Program-made: the position numbers and the translations under genes
Shown here: one piece after another, positions 34,991-46,584 of the stretch
Position numbering within the stretch: position 1 is the first letter of the stretch
Layout: every line of letters begins with the position of its first letter
Notes under the pieces: model-generated
What the model saw: only the letters and a program-made list of their open reading frames with translations
Told to the model about the DNA's origin: nothing
Database searches by the model: none
NCBI GenBank assembly: GCA_033439265.1
Contig: JAVTVX010000024.1
Span: 10,585,001-10,649,000, forward strand
Direction of reading: 5' to 3'
DNA length: 64,000 nucleotides
Source of the DNA: Dillenia suffruticosa
Taxonomy: Eukaryota; Streptophyta; Magnoliopsida; Dilleniales; Dilleniaceae

Positions 34991-36946
34991 AGGAGAATAG
35001 GTTATTGGCTAACTTTGAATTTTTCGAATAAAAAAAGAGATTAGCTTTTGGGTGGAATAAAGTGAAGAATGAGAAGGAAAAAAATAGAGAACACTCAATA
35101 TTTGTAGTGGTTCCATCTTCTTTTGTGTACATCCATTCCAAACTTTATCTGGAGTTTTCATTCCACTATTTTTTCATAAATAATACAGATAACTATCTTA
35201 CCTAGATGTTAGCTAAACTTTAAAAGTATTTCTCTCAAACACTCTCCACTTGCTTTTTACAAGAGTAAGTAAACCCCAAATTTCTCATACTTCACTCGTA
35301 GAAATTTAAGCCTAGGTCAAGAAGACCAATTTTCTAATCTTTTACAAGAATTATAGAATGAAGTGAAAAGACGAAATGAAGCTGCAGACTTTTGATGTGT
35401 CCTTTACAAACCCAATAATAATACAGTAAAAGAATTCAGAAAAATAGAGTATGACATTTTGGCTTGAGAGAGTAAATTCAAGGTACCAATATTATTTCTC
35501 TTTTATCCATGAGTTGCATTTATAGTTGGAGAAGCAAATCTAGCCTCTAAAGAGTCATTTATGAGTACTGAATGCAATTTCAGAAGTTGGTGTGGTGGTT
35601 GAATTTTTCATTAAATTCGAAATAGCTGTTTTGAAGATATATATATTACTCACATGGGATCAACTTGTTGAAGTTTTGAGTCAACTTGTTTTTGAATTTT
35701 GAAATGCTGAGTATGACTTGTCATAAGAGTAGGTCAACTTTCTTTTGTGTTCTTGAAATTATCAGGTCGACTTTATATGTCTCTAGGTCGACTTACATTA
35801 ATTTATATATGTGAGCTGGGTCAACTTGCTTTGACTCTAAGTCGACTTGTGTAAGCTTAAGTCATCTTATAAACAAGTTGAGTAGACTTATATTACAATT
35901 TATTCAAGTCAAATCATCTTACAAATAAGCTGGGTCGACTTTGTTTTGCACGGATAAGAGGTATAGGTCAACTTGACTATTATACAAAAATGATTTCTTG
36001 GGAGCTTGATTGTGTAGGTCGACTTGTCATATTATTAGGTTGAGTCATATTCATTTGTTTTTTAAGTTAGGTTGACTTGTTATTTTGATAAGTTGACTCA
36101 TGTTCATTTTGTTTCTAGGCCAGGTCAACTTGTTGTTTTCCTAAGTTGACCTATGTTTATATAATATGTGATATAGGTCGACTTGTGAAGTTTCTAGGTC
36201 GAATCGATTTGTTTAAATAGTTAAGTGTCTGAGAGTTGTTTTTCTTAGGTCAGCTTACTTCTTTCCTAAGTCGACTTATTAAATTTCTATACTTAGAAAA
36301 ATTTTGAAGTTTAATGTTCAAGTCGACTTATTTGTATTGTAAATCAACTTGATAGTAATGCTGCTAGATTGACCATTTATATAGGACCGGTTGACTTGAT
36401 TTATGCTTGGGTCAACTTATGGTCTTTATAGCTATGGTTTAGGTTGACTTGTGCGTCTGGCAAGTCGACTTAGTTAGTTTACAGGATAGAATTTTGAGGT
36501 TTGGTTTTGATAGGTCGACTTGTCCTAAGTCTGGGTCGACTTGATACTTGTAACATCGTGAAGTTAGGTATATTATGGTCAGGTCAACTTGATTAATTTC
36601 AATGTTGGGTTTCTGAGACTATTTTTTTTAGGTCAACTTGTTTATTTCTCAAGTCGATTTGAGACTTTTTATACTTAACCTATTTTCAAAATTTTGAATC
36701 GTAGGTTGTCCTGAAGCTATGGTGTGGTTGACTTGATGAATTACTAGGTCGACTTAGTCAATTTATAGGTAGACACTTTAGCTCAACTCTAAGGTATTTG
36801 AGTAAACAAGTCGACTTAATTAGGATGCAAGTCAACTCAATAGAGACAATTTCAACTTTTTACTTATTTTTCAATATATTTAAACTTTAATTAATTATTT
36901 TTAATTAATTGTTATTATTTCTAATTATTATCAAAATCTATTTTAC
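34991..36946. mobile_element. Foreign segment inserted in the Copia RT, carrying a GTCGACTT motif array
   Basis: It interrupts the Copia between VNDKLVKKF and the block that normally leads to LYRSL..NLLYLTTTRPD. The left part (34991-35640) has no recognised coding. The right part (35650-36845) is a dense array of GTCGACTT-type motifs, and the last 100 bp are AT-rich. No target duplication or terminal repeat could be matched, so the type of element is unknown; it may be an LTR, part of one, or another non-coding element. Confidence 0.5.
35650..36845 (+). repeat. Array of about 35 GTCGACTT/GTCAACTT/GTTGACTT motifs
   Basis: Motif variants occur about every 30-40 bp, often as pairs of the form AGGTCGACTTG..about 20 bp..AAGTCGACTTA. 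Examples are near 35765, 35842, 36018, 36305, 36441, 36513, 36748 and 36808. The core GTCGAC is a perfect palindrome and AAGTCGACTT is a 10-bp palindrome. Spacer sequences differ, so this is an array of conserved short words, not a simple tandem repeat. Confidence 0.75.
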
Positions 36947-39194
36947 TCAAAATTTTTTAACAAGTTTGTCATTTACAACAAGTGGTGTAATCAGAGGTTT
37001 GCAATCAGCCATGCCAAATTTCTCAAGAATATTTTCAGTATCTTTCTTCTGACAAATGAAGACTCCATCATGATATTGATAAATCTCCATGTCAAGAAAA
37101 TGATGTGACAATCCTATATCATTTGTTTCGTATATTCTCATCATGTCTTTCTTAAAATCAACAATCATCTTCCCATTGCTACCTGTATAAAGTGGATTAT
37201 CCATATATAGGGTAATAATGAGAATATTTGAGTTATCTTGAGTCTTCACATATAGGGATGGCTTACTTTTGCTCTTCACGAATCCTTGTTCCCAAAGGTA
37301 AGAATCAATCTGGCTATACCAAACCCTTGAAGTTTGCTTCAACTCGTACAATGCTTTCTTTAACTTGTACCCTTTGTCTTCTTCTCCTTCTTAGATGAAG
37401 CTTTAAGGTTGCTAAATATATATTTCTTCTTTTAATTCTCCATTTAAAAATGCAAATTTGATCAAGTTGGTAAAGATTCCAACTTTTTTGAGCTACCATA
37501 GCAATATGAGCTCTAATTGTGCCAAGTCTTGCAATCGGTGCAAATACTTCATTGTAATCAATTCTGAGCCACTATGAATAGTCCTTTGCGACAAGTTTTG
37601 CCTTCTTCTTTTTTATTGATCCATCTGAATTTTAGTTTCACTTTGTAAATCTACTTGAATTCAATTATCTCCTTCTCTTGAGGCTTTGTAACTAACTCTA
37701 AGTCTTGTTTCTTTCAATCGAATGAAACTCCTCTTCCGTTACCTTTTTCCAATCTTCTTTTGCATATGCTTTTTCAAAATTTTCTGGTACAAAAATGCAA
37801 AAGTTACATCTTGCATAGACATCACTCAAACTTCTCATTTCTTTGGAGTTGAGTTTGGACAACTCGAACTTGTGGATGATGGTGAACTGTTGGAATTTGA
37901 GTTTGGATAACTAGAGCTTGGGGATAATGGTGGACTGCTGCTTTAAATTGCATCATCACCACTTCCTTCTTCATTTGTTGATTTTTTTTTTCTTGTTCAT
38001 GGTACAAAATGATCTTGCTTTACAATCTTTTTCTCATCCCAATTCCAAGTAGCATTTTCATCAAACAAAACATTTCGACAAATGATAATTTGATTAGTTT
38101 CGAAGTTAAATAATCTATAATCTTTAGATTTGGAACTGTAGCCAACAAAAATATATTTTTCACATACTTCATCAAGTTTGTATCTCTTCTCTTTTAGAAT
38201 TTGAGCACAGCAAATGCTCCCAAAAATTTCATTTGTTTCACCAATGGCATTCTTCCACTCCATACTTCAATTGGAGTTTGATTCCACATAGCCTCTATGG
38301 GATATCGATAAAGCAGATACACGGTTATATAAATTGTTTCAGCCCAAAATTCTTTTGGCAATCTTTTGTCATGCAGCATAAACTTTGCCATCTCCATCAC
38401 AGTTTGATTCTTTTATTTAGAAACTCCATTTTGTTGGTGTGTGTAGCCAATGGTCAATTGTCTTTCCAAACCTTCATCTTCACAGAATTCTTGGAATGCA
38501 TTTGAAGTGTACTTCTTGCCATGATCACTCCTCAACGTCTTGATGTAATGGCCACTTTTTTTTTAACAAAACTTTTAAAATTCTTAAAGATTAAGAATGC
38601 TTCATATTTTTCTTGCATGAAGTAAACGCAAGTCATTCTTGAAAAATTATCAATGAAAAGAATGAAATACTTGTTACCTTCATGAGAAGTTGTTCTCATA
38701 GGTCCACAAATATTTGTATGAACAAGCTCCAAACTCTTTTTAGCTCTCCATGCAACTCCTTTAGGAAATGGCTGTTGATATTGTTTTCCAAGTGTACAAC
38801 CTTCACAAACTCATGTTTCTCCTAAATCGTTGGTAAGCCATGCACTATCCGCTTTTGTTGAAGTATTTTGATGTTGTGAAAAATCAAATGGTCAGGACTT
38901 TGGTGCCATAACCTTGAGTCTTCATTAACTTGAGCTTTAAGTGCATGATTTTCACAATATTTGAAGTTAATTGGAAAACTTCGATTGGTTTGTATTTTGA
39001 TTTTTATAACAAACTGTCTACCATCCTTTTTATCATAGATGCATCATTCGGAACCATCAAAGGCAAGTGCATATTTATGCTCAAGAAGTTGTCCAAGACT
39101 CAATAAATTTTGATTCAAATCAGGAACAAATAAATTATCATGAATGAATTTCATACCTTGCTTGGTTTGGACTCTAATGGTTCCCAATCCTTCT

Positions 39195-39370
39195 GCTTAA
39201 GTCGACTTAGGGACATAATGAGTTGACCTAAACAATTTATCTCTCAGAAACTCAACTCTCAAACATAATTAAGTTGACTGGGGGATAACAAGTTGACTTG
39301 AAACACTATAAGTCGACCTCTCAGCGGTATAAGCGACCTGAACCTAGAGCTAGATGATAATGAGTCAACC
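39195..39370 (-). repeat. Second GTCGACTT motif cluster, inverted relative to the first
   Basis: Contains AAGTCGACTTAG, GAGTTGACCTAA, AAGTTGACTG, AAGTTGACTTG and AAGTCGACCTCTC. It lies just outside the minus-strand Copia remnant and before Copia copy A. The motifs mostly read in the opposite orientation to those in 35650-36845. Confidence 0.6.
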
Positions 39371-41074
39371 CATCACATAGTCACTTGACAAGCAAAATAC
39401 AAATTAAATCAGCAAACTGATGCCACAACCTAAGGGTACATTGGGAGATCATTGCATATTATATACAACTATTTTCTAAAATTTATGAGATTATTATTTT
39501 TCATTCATACAAATGATTTATGAAATTTACGCTACAAATATATGCATGACTTTGATCTACTGGAGCATCGGGGTTAAGTTAAGAGTCCAAACTCTATAAA
39601 AATAGCACAATTTTTTATGTAGGTATTTGTACATTGAGTCCAAATACAAAATAGTGAGATGTGAGCTCGGATGGTAACAAATGGTTCCATTGATCCATTT
39701 GATCAATTTTGGATTTATATTCAAATCATCTTGTATTTGTTGATTCAGAAGTTACAAATTTTATATGTTGAAGAATAAATATCAATTTAGTCACTAACAT
39801 TTCTCTTTTATATATCAGACATTATGGTTGTATAAAAAGAAGTCATAATTGATCTTGTCAAGGAGATAAGGTAAATGTTGAGAATTATGACATATGGTAC
39901 TAGAAGATTTAGTTCATTCTTGAGGAACAAGATCTTACAAAAGTTTTGATGCACGAGATGGTGGACTCCTAGAACGGTACTACCACGATACACGATAGAT
40001 GAGATTAAGAGGCCTACTGTGCATGGAAGAAAAAAGGACAACCAACCTAGGACGATTCTTATCAGTAGCATGCATGATGTCCTAATACCCGTGTATGAGT
40101 AGAATCTCACTATTAAGACTATTCCTTGCTCTGAAAGAGCATTATGGTGCTTGTTTAGGTTATAAACTGAGGATGCTAACTTATAAATTTAAAACTTATA
40201 AGAAATGGTCTAATCATACTATGAAATAACACTTGACACAAATATCAAGTATAATAGCATTGCTAAGAAATGCAAGGAGCCAATTTTAGATGAGTTGTAG
40301 GTTTTAAGAGTGATCTATTTCTTACCTAATTCATAGGAAACCATGAAATGTATGTCACTCATGACGAGAGTATTTGTACTTTTGTTGACATGAGTCATCA
40401 TTGTGAGTTCGAGGAGGAATGTCAGGAGACTAGTAGGCCACTCTTGGGTTATGTTTTTGTAGTAAAGTCAAGTAAGAGCTCTCGTAATACTAAACGCAAG
40501 TCAAAGAGACATGACAAGAAGAGCCGAGAAAGAAGCAAGGGAAAGGCATCTAAGAAGCCTAACAACAAAGCATAGAAATACAAGAGGAAGCCAATGGACA
40601 AAGCCAAGGTAAAGTGCTATATTTGTGGCAAAATTGGTCATTCGTTCATAAGTGTGATGAGTGGAAGGTATGTCATACTTCTTCTATTCATGGTTTGATA
40701 TATGTCTCTTCGATAGTGATGTTAACTGATTACTTTCCTTTATGAATTATAAATTCAGGAGCCATAGATCACGTAATTCATAATAGGAGCATATTTGTAG
40801 AGTTCCATCGATTAAATCCTAATGTGAGGAGGATATACATGGGGAATGGAGCGTTTGGGATCGTGAGGGGTTCAGGCACTTACAAGCTAGATTTGGAAGT
40901 GACTGGACCTCTTACTTGCATGATATACTTTATGTATCAAACATTCAATGGAATCTTATATTTGTACTTTGTTAATTGATTGGGATATGTAATATCTTTT
41001 AAGAACTCTTTTGTATATTTTGCCTATGACAATTTTTTTATAAGATCAGGATTTGTTTATGATGGTTTGTATGT

Positions 41075-41262
41075 GGGGGTGTATTTTCGTCGAGTTGATT
41101 CTGAGTATCCCTATACTCGAACTCAAACTTGAATTTTTTAATGAAACTCTAGCTCGAAGTCGAATTCAATGAGTAGTAATAATATGACTCGAATTTAATT
41201 CGTTTATAATTTAATAAATTTGAAATCGACTCGAACTCAACTCTGTTCGTATAACAGCTTTC
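41075..41262. mobile_element. 188-bp MITE, probably hAT-type, inside Copia copy A
   Basis: Absent at the same place in copies B (55865-55880) and C (62740-62755), where the coding sequence is continuous. It is flanked by TTTGTATGT at 41066-41074 and 41263-41271, so the target duplication is 8 or 9 bp, which is usual for hAT elements. The interior is rich in ACTCGAACTC / GACTCGAA words. It is too short to encode a protein. Confidence 0.7.
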
Positions 41263-44200
41263 TTTGTATGTATTGGATTTTGTGTTTTTTTGTGATAATG
41301 CATCTTGTGATTTGTTTATTATCTTAACATTTAATCATAGTGTATATGATGTGAATGTATGGTATTCTAGATTAAAATACATAGGGTAAGAGATAACGAA
41401 TAGTTAGCAGTGAATAGTTTTTTAGAACCACTAACCAAGATTGAGTTCCTCGAATGTGAATTTTGTCTTGCTAGTAAAATCACAAGAAAACCATTTAGTA
41501 AGTTTAAGAGAGCCAGAACTTAATTATAATTAGTCCATTTTGATATTTGTAGTCCAATAAATGTAAAAGTTAGAAATGAAGTTGTGTATTTTATAACGTT
41601 CATTGATGATTACACGTGTTTTAATTATATCTATTTTATCTCACATAAGTTTGAAACATTAGAATATTTCAGAAGACTTGTGAGCGAAGTAGAAAATCAA
41701 TTAGATATAAGAGTTAAATATCTCAAAGCTAATCAAGCATGCAAGTATTTATTTGAATAGTTTTAAAGAGTTTTGTTTTGAAAAGGGTATCACGAAACAG
41801 TTGAATATTTCAGTTACCCCTCAACAGAATATAATAGTTGAGAAACAAATAGGATACCTTGGATATGGTTAGGTTGATGATGGCATAGGTGAATTGCCTA
41901 TCTCCTATTGGGAAGATGCTTTGTTGTCTGTAGCTTATGTTCTTAATAGTGTTCAATTGAAATATGTAACAAGTACTTCGTATGAGTTATGTATAGGGAG
42001 AAAGTCTGACCTTAGCTATTTGAGATCTTGGGAGTCTATTGCATATGTTCATGATTTCTCGCATTCACACGACAAGTAAAGCCCATGAGAAAAAAACTCT
42101 ATATTTATTAGATACTAAGAACACTTTAATAGATATGTGTTCATAGGTGAACATATAGATGATACTATTATAGAGATTGAATCTCATGATATCACATTCT
42201 GTAAGAGTGATTTTCCTAAGAGATGTAAAATTGAGAAGAACTTTACCTTTTCTGTGATTAATGAGCTTAGTAGTTCAACTGAGCCAAGTAGGGAGATTCA
42301 ATGACTAGATAGGGACTTGATCCTAGTGGGAGTAGTCCATTAAAGGGTAAAGATTTCTATATAATCTTCCTCGTAGGAATAGTCATGAAAATGTATTGAA
42401 ATGTCGCCTTCCGATTGAGGGAGAGGCTCTCATTGTAACTCCCGAGGAAGATAAGGAACCTAAGACAATCCAGGAAGCTCTTACGGGTCCAAAATTGGTC
42501 AATGGTTAAAGACCATGGAAGAAGAAATGGACTCGATAAAAATCAATGAAGTTTGGGAGTTGGTTGATTTACCTGAGGGTAGAAAAACTATTGGAAATAA
42601 GTAGCCTCTTAAGGTTAAGAAAAAAGTTGATGAATCCATTGGGAGTTATAAAACCCATTTGATAACTAAGAGTTACACACAAATAATGGGTGTGGACTAC
42701 GAGGAGACCTCCCAATAGTCATATTTATCTCAATTCATTTACTTCTAACTATTGTTGCGGATATAGATTTAGAATTATATTAGATGTACGTTAAGACTGT
42801 TTTCCTAAATGGGGCTAGGAGAATAAAATCTATCGACTTCGGAACATAATATATAGCCTCAAACAGTCATCTAGAAAGTGATACGTAAGATTTCATGATG
42901 AGATGGTATCTTATGGTTTCATAATGATCGAGGAAGATCATTGCATATTTGTTATTCGTTTTGATGATTCTTTTGTGATATTGTCTTTGTATACGGATGA
43001 CATATTGTCAGCTTAAAAAACAAGGAGTATTTGTTGACCATTAAAACTTGGTTATCATTGAGTTTTGACATTAAAAATATAAGTTAGGCTAAATTTATTA
43101 TCAGAGCTAAAATTTAAAGGGGTCGTTCGAGAAGAATGTTAGTTTTTTCAAAAAAGTTTTATATCTGAAAGATTCTTGAACTCTTCAGAGTGAAGGATTG
43201 TAAAACCATACATACTCTTATTGCTAAATGTGATAGTTTGAGTCTTAAGATATGCCCTAAAAATTAGGAAGAGAAAATGGACATGAAAAGAGTCCTTTAT
43301 GTCGGTGCAATAAGTAGCCTCATGTATGCAATGCTGTATATATATCCAGATATTTATTATATAGTCGGTTTTGTGAGTATGTACTAATCAAATCCTGGAA
43401 TTGGTCATTAGAGAGCAATGAAGAAGATTTTGAGATATCTAAAAAGAACTACAGACTTCTCCTTGTTTTATGGAGGAGGAGATTTACGTTTGGTTGGATA
43501 TTCAGACGTCGATTGGGGATATGATCTAGATGAATACAAATCGACATTAGATTTTGCTTTCTTACTCAACAATGGCACCATATGATGAAGTTATAAGAAA
43601 CAAATTTGTATATCGTTATTCACAATGGAGATTATGCTTGTTGTATGCTTAGCAGCAGTTCAAGAGAGTATTTAGTTCACGAGATTTCTGAATGACTTAG
43701 GAATTGTGACAAATAATGACAGGCCATTGATTGTGTACTGTGAGAATCAAGTTGCCATTGCCTACACGAGAGACCTTAAGTACCATTGTAGGATCAAATA
43801 TAATGATACCAAATATAATTATGTGAGAGACATTATCAACAAGAGAGAAGTGATGACAAAGTACATATTTACATACAATATTATAGCTGGCCTCCTTACT
43901 AAATCTATTGTGAGAGACTCTTTGGTGATACATGTAGAGTCATTGGATTTGTGTAGTTTATAGACATTTTCATATGTAATGTATTAATGACTTGATACTT
44001 GTTATTAATGATAATATGTGCATTATTCAACCAGTTTTTTGTGTTATTTTATTTGCTATTGCACTTATTATTTCTATGATCATATGATAAGATGTGTTTT
44101 GACAAAAATATATGTCAGCCATGTGAGATTAACTCTCTCACATGAGTAATCACTTATAGCTCAGAGTGAGCGTAAATAAGACGATTTCTAAACGTAAAAG

Positions 44201-45119
44201 GTTTTGAGAGTGGTTATACTTAGAATATAAGTCGTCTTGATATGTATTCAGAATGTGATAATATGCATATATGACCAACATGAATGAACCCACAATCTAT
44301 GTAGCCTATAGGAAGCCAAATTTGAGATCTAAAAAATCACATGCATTTTGAGATGTTGTCTTTGACGTACTCTCTCTGAAATTTTTGATAAGTCTTACAT
44401 GTAAACTGAGTCCCTACATATACAGTGTTAAAGAAATATGACATATATTCTTTTGAGAAATGGAGGATTGACACAATGACATGTGATTCATACCACGTGT
44501 GATATACGACCAAGATTAGTGGGAGCAATATTATTTTGAGACGATTTATTTGATTAGTCCCCTTACCCTATTGTGTGAGAACCTAAGTTTAATGGTGGGC
44601 TAATATGTGTGTCTTTATTACTTTCTGCTATTTCTTGATATCTTGGTTCGGTCTATACTACTTTGGTGTGTTTACCAATGGCTTTCAAGAAAAATAAGGT
44701 ATGCGGGGTATGTCTAAGAAAGCGATTGAATTGAAATAGAGAGATTCTAATATAGAAAATGAAAACCAATAGACATTATATATATATTTTGTATTCACCA
44801 ATTAGTCTATTATATTTATCCATGTTGGATGTGAACACAATAGTTGATATATAATCAAGCAATTATTTGAAAATTACTTTTGATAAGAAAAATAACTCGA
44901 TAGATAGAATACATTGAATTTGAGATACAGTTAGTTTTTATACTAATATTGAATTCTCAATTATCTTAACGAGTGCATCAAAAAGTCTTTACTTATAGAT
45001 GTAGTCTTTAGTCGCATGATACGTGATTTCGTACGAAAGTCCATAGGAGTGATGTCTAAGATCACATAAATTGTTATAGTGAAAAGGATATAAAATACCT
45101 ATTATATGTAAGTGGGGGA

Positions 45120-45540
45120 TGAAGGAAGTTATATCCATGAGAATATTTGAATTTAAAATTTAAAATTTAAATAATAAAAGAGGTAAGAGGGAATAATTAA
45201 AAGGAGTTAATTGTTCCCCCTCTTCCGCTCTTAATTTTCCAAGTTAAGAAAATTATGTGAATACGATAGAACATCGCCTAACATCATACGAAAAAATACA
45301 CTGTGAATGAAATATTGTGAGAAAATAAATTTTGTGAGAGAGAAAAATTATTGGGTTTCATTTATATATCGATCATTTGAATTTGGAGTGTTATGTTATG
45401 AGAAAAACATTGGTTCGACTGTTTATAAATAATATTATGATTGATTTGGGATATTCGAATGGTAATCGATCACAGTTTAGAAGTATATTTCTTCTTTTGT
45501 TTACGTGTCTGTATTTCATTTTATTATAATAAACCTAACA
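45120..45540 (+). repeat. 3' LTR of Copia copy A
   Basis: 421 bp, starting TGAAGGAAGTTATATCC right after AAGTGGGGGA and ending AATAAACCTAACA. It matches 52917-53340 and 59911-60316 through GTTAACG/GTTAATTG, GAAAAATTATTGG, ATCATTTGAATTTGGAGTG and ATGTTATGAGAAAA. Confidence 0.8.
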
Positions 45541-45976
45541 AATTCAATTTTAATATTTTATTTTGAAAAATCAAGGACTTATGGTTTTTGATTCGAACTT
45601 GTCATTTTTATAATAATTTTACATTTTTGAATTTGTTGGCTGCTGCCGTGCATCAGCAGCAACTATAGCTGCTGCTTGCTTGGCTTCGTGCAGCAGCCAG
45701 CAGCAAAGTTGCTATCTCGCCGCTGCATGCGGTGTTGGCCGGACTGAGCAGCCACTTAATTAGTTTAAAGAAATTTTAAATTTTAAATTTCAAACTCAAA
45801 GGATAAAATCATAAATTTCAAAATTTAAATGTTAAATTATAATATAAATGCTTTATATTCCGTCCCCCCCCCCCCCCCACAAGACAAAATTTCAAATTCT
45901 CCCTCTTCTCTTAAATTCTTTTAACATTCTCTTTCACTCACATTCTCAATTTCTCACAAATTACTAATACCTTTAC

Positions 45977-46016
<40 letters not shown>

Positions 46017-46584
46017 CATTACATTAATTATATTTTATTATACATTTATACTTTTTATGCGTTATGAAAATATATAGAAAACTCAATTTTTAAAAGTAAA
46101 ATTTTAAATTTAAAACTCTTTTTTTATCATTTTTATTAATATTTTTTTTAAAATCAAAATTAAAATTATTTAAAATGAAAACTATTTATAATCGAAATTA
46201 GAATCTGAATCATCAAATTCTAAAATCAGAGTCAGAATCAGAATCAAGCTTGGATTCCGACTCTTTTAAATAAGGAATCGGGATTTCGGAACGGGGGCAC
46301 CTGTGGAAAACAAGGGGCGTCGTTTAGTGGTGGTATGTGGAAATTGTGTGCTGCAATCCAAGCATCCGCAATTGGACAATTTTATTAACATGGGAAATCA
46401 AATCCTACCGGCACTTAACGTGTCAGACTAAATCGTGGAATTTATACAGCTGACTCTGACCAAACCAAACAAAATACAAACCAATTAAAACCATTTTCCC
46501 CCTCAATTTCTCATCGTTCCCATTCCTCACCCTAAACACAAACGAAAACAAATCCTCATACTTGTTTAACTCCGTTTCTAGAAA
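45541..46584. other. Spacer and presumed promoter of the dehydrogenase gene
   Basis: Contains a short GCAGCA/GCTGCT-rich stretch (45640-45735), a run of 15 C (45864-45878) and a (TA)n microsatellite (45980-46010). About 320 bp of less repetitive DNA precede the start codon, including a pyrimidine-rich leader (46495-46580). No certain TATA box could be chosen. Confidence 0.5.

Larger units (their letters stand above)
34292..39185 (-). mobile_element. Decayed Copia element (minus strand) split by a foreign segment
   Basis: From right to left: GAG-pre-integrase/integrase remnants (39180-38740), the integrase core with LELVHTNICGPMR, YFILFIDNFSRMTCVY (38532-38732), LPKEFWAETIY..AVYLLYR-type block (38194-38400) and the region FGSICCA..IFVGYSSKSKDYRLF (37997-38263). 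The RT end follows (36947-37351: YELKQTSRVWYSQID, LYMDNPLYTG, HHFLDMEI), then RNase H (34609-34872: AAKRVLRYMKG, DSDRGGCPDDM, SISGYCFSLGSG, SWASK) and the tail HHIAIKHHFIHDAI, VDIFTKAL (about 34330-34470). The RT and RNase H parts are separated by about 1.96 kb of unrelated DNA (34991-36946). Gag and protease are missing on the right. Many stops and frame changes are present. Confidence 0.8.
39470..45540 (+). mobile_element. Copia family 2, copy A: 5'-truncated, decayed, with 3' LTR
   Basis: The leader from about 39470 matches those of copies B (54170 on) and C (61130 on): TTTTTCATTCATA, TATGACTTTGAT, GTGGGTATTTGTA-type words. Gag follows: FILEEQDLTKVLMHEMVD near 39920, then HDESICTFVDMSHHCE and a basic tract at 40348-40575, then a knuckle start CYICGKIGH. 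Protease and GAG-pre-integrase are at about 40750-41400 with a 188-bp insertion at 41075-41262. Integrase (about 41440-42100) has CEFC, YFITFIDDYTCFNY-like text. RT is at about 42500-43100 (EEEMDSIKINEVWELVDLP) and RNase H at about 43390-43963 (KKILRYLKRTTDFSL, YSDVDWG). A non-coding stretch of about 1.15 kb and a polypurine tract AAGTGGGGGA lead to the LTR at 45120. Many stops are present. The 5' LTR is missing. Confidence 0.8.
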
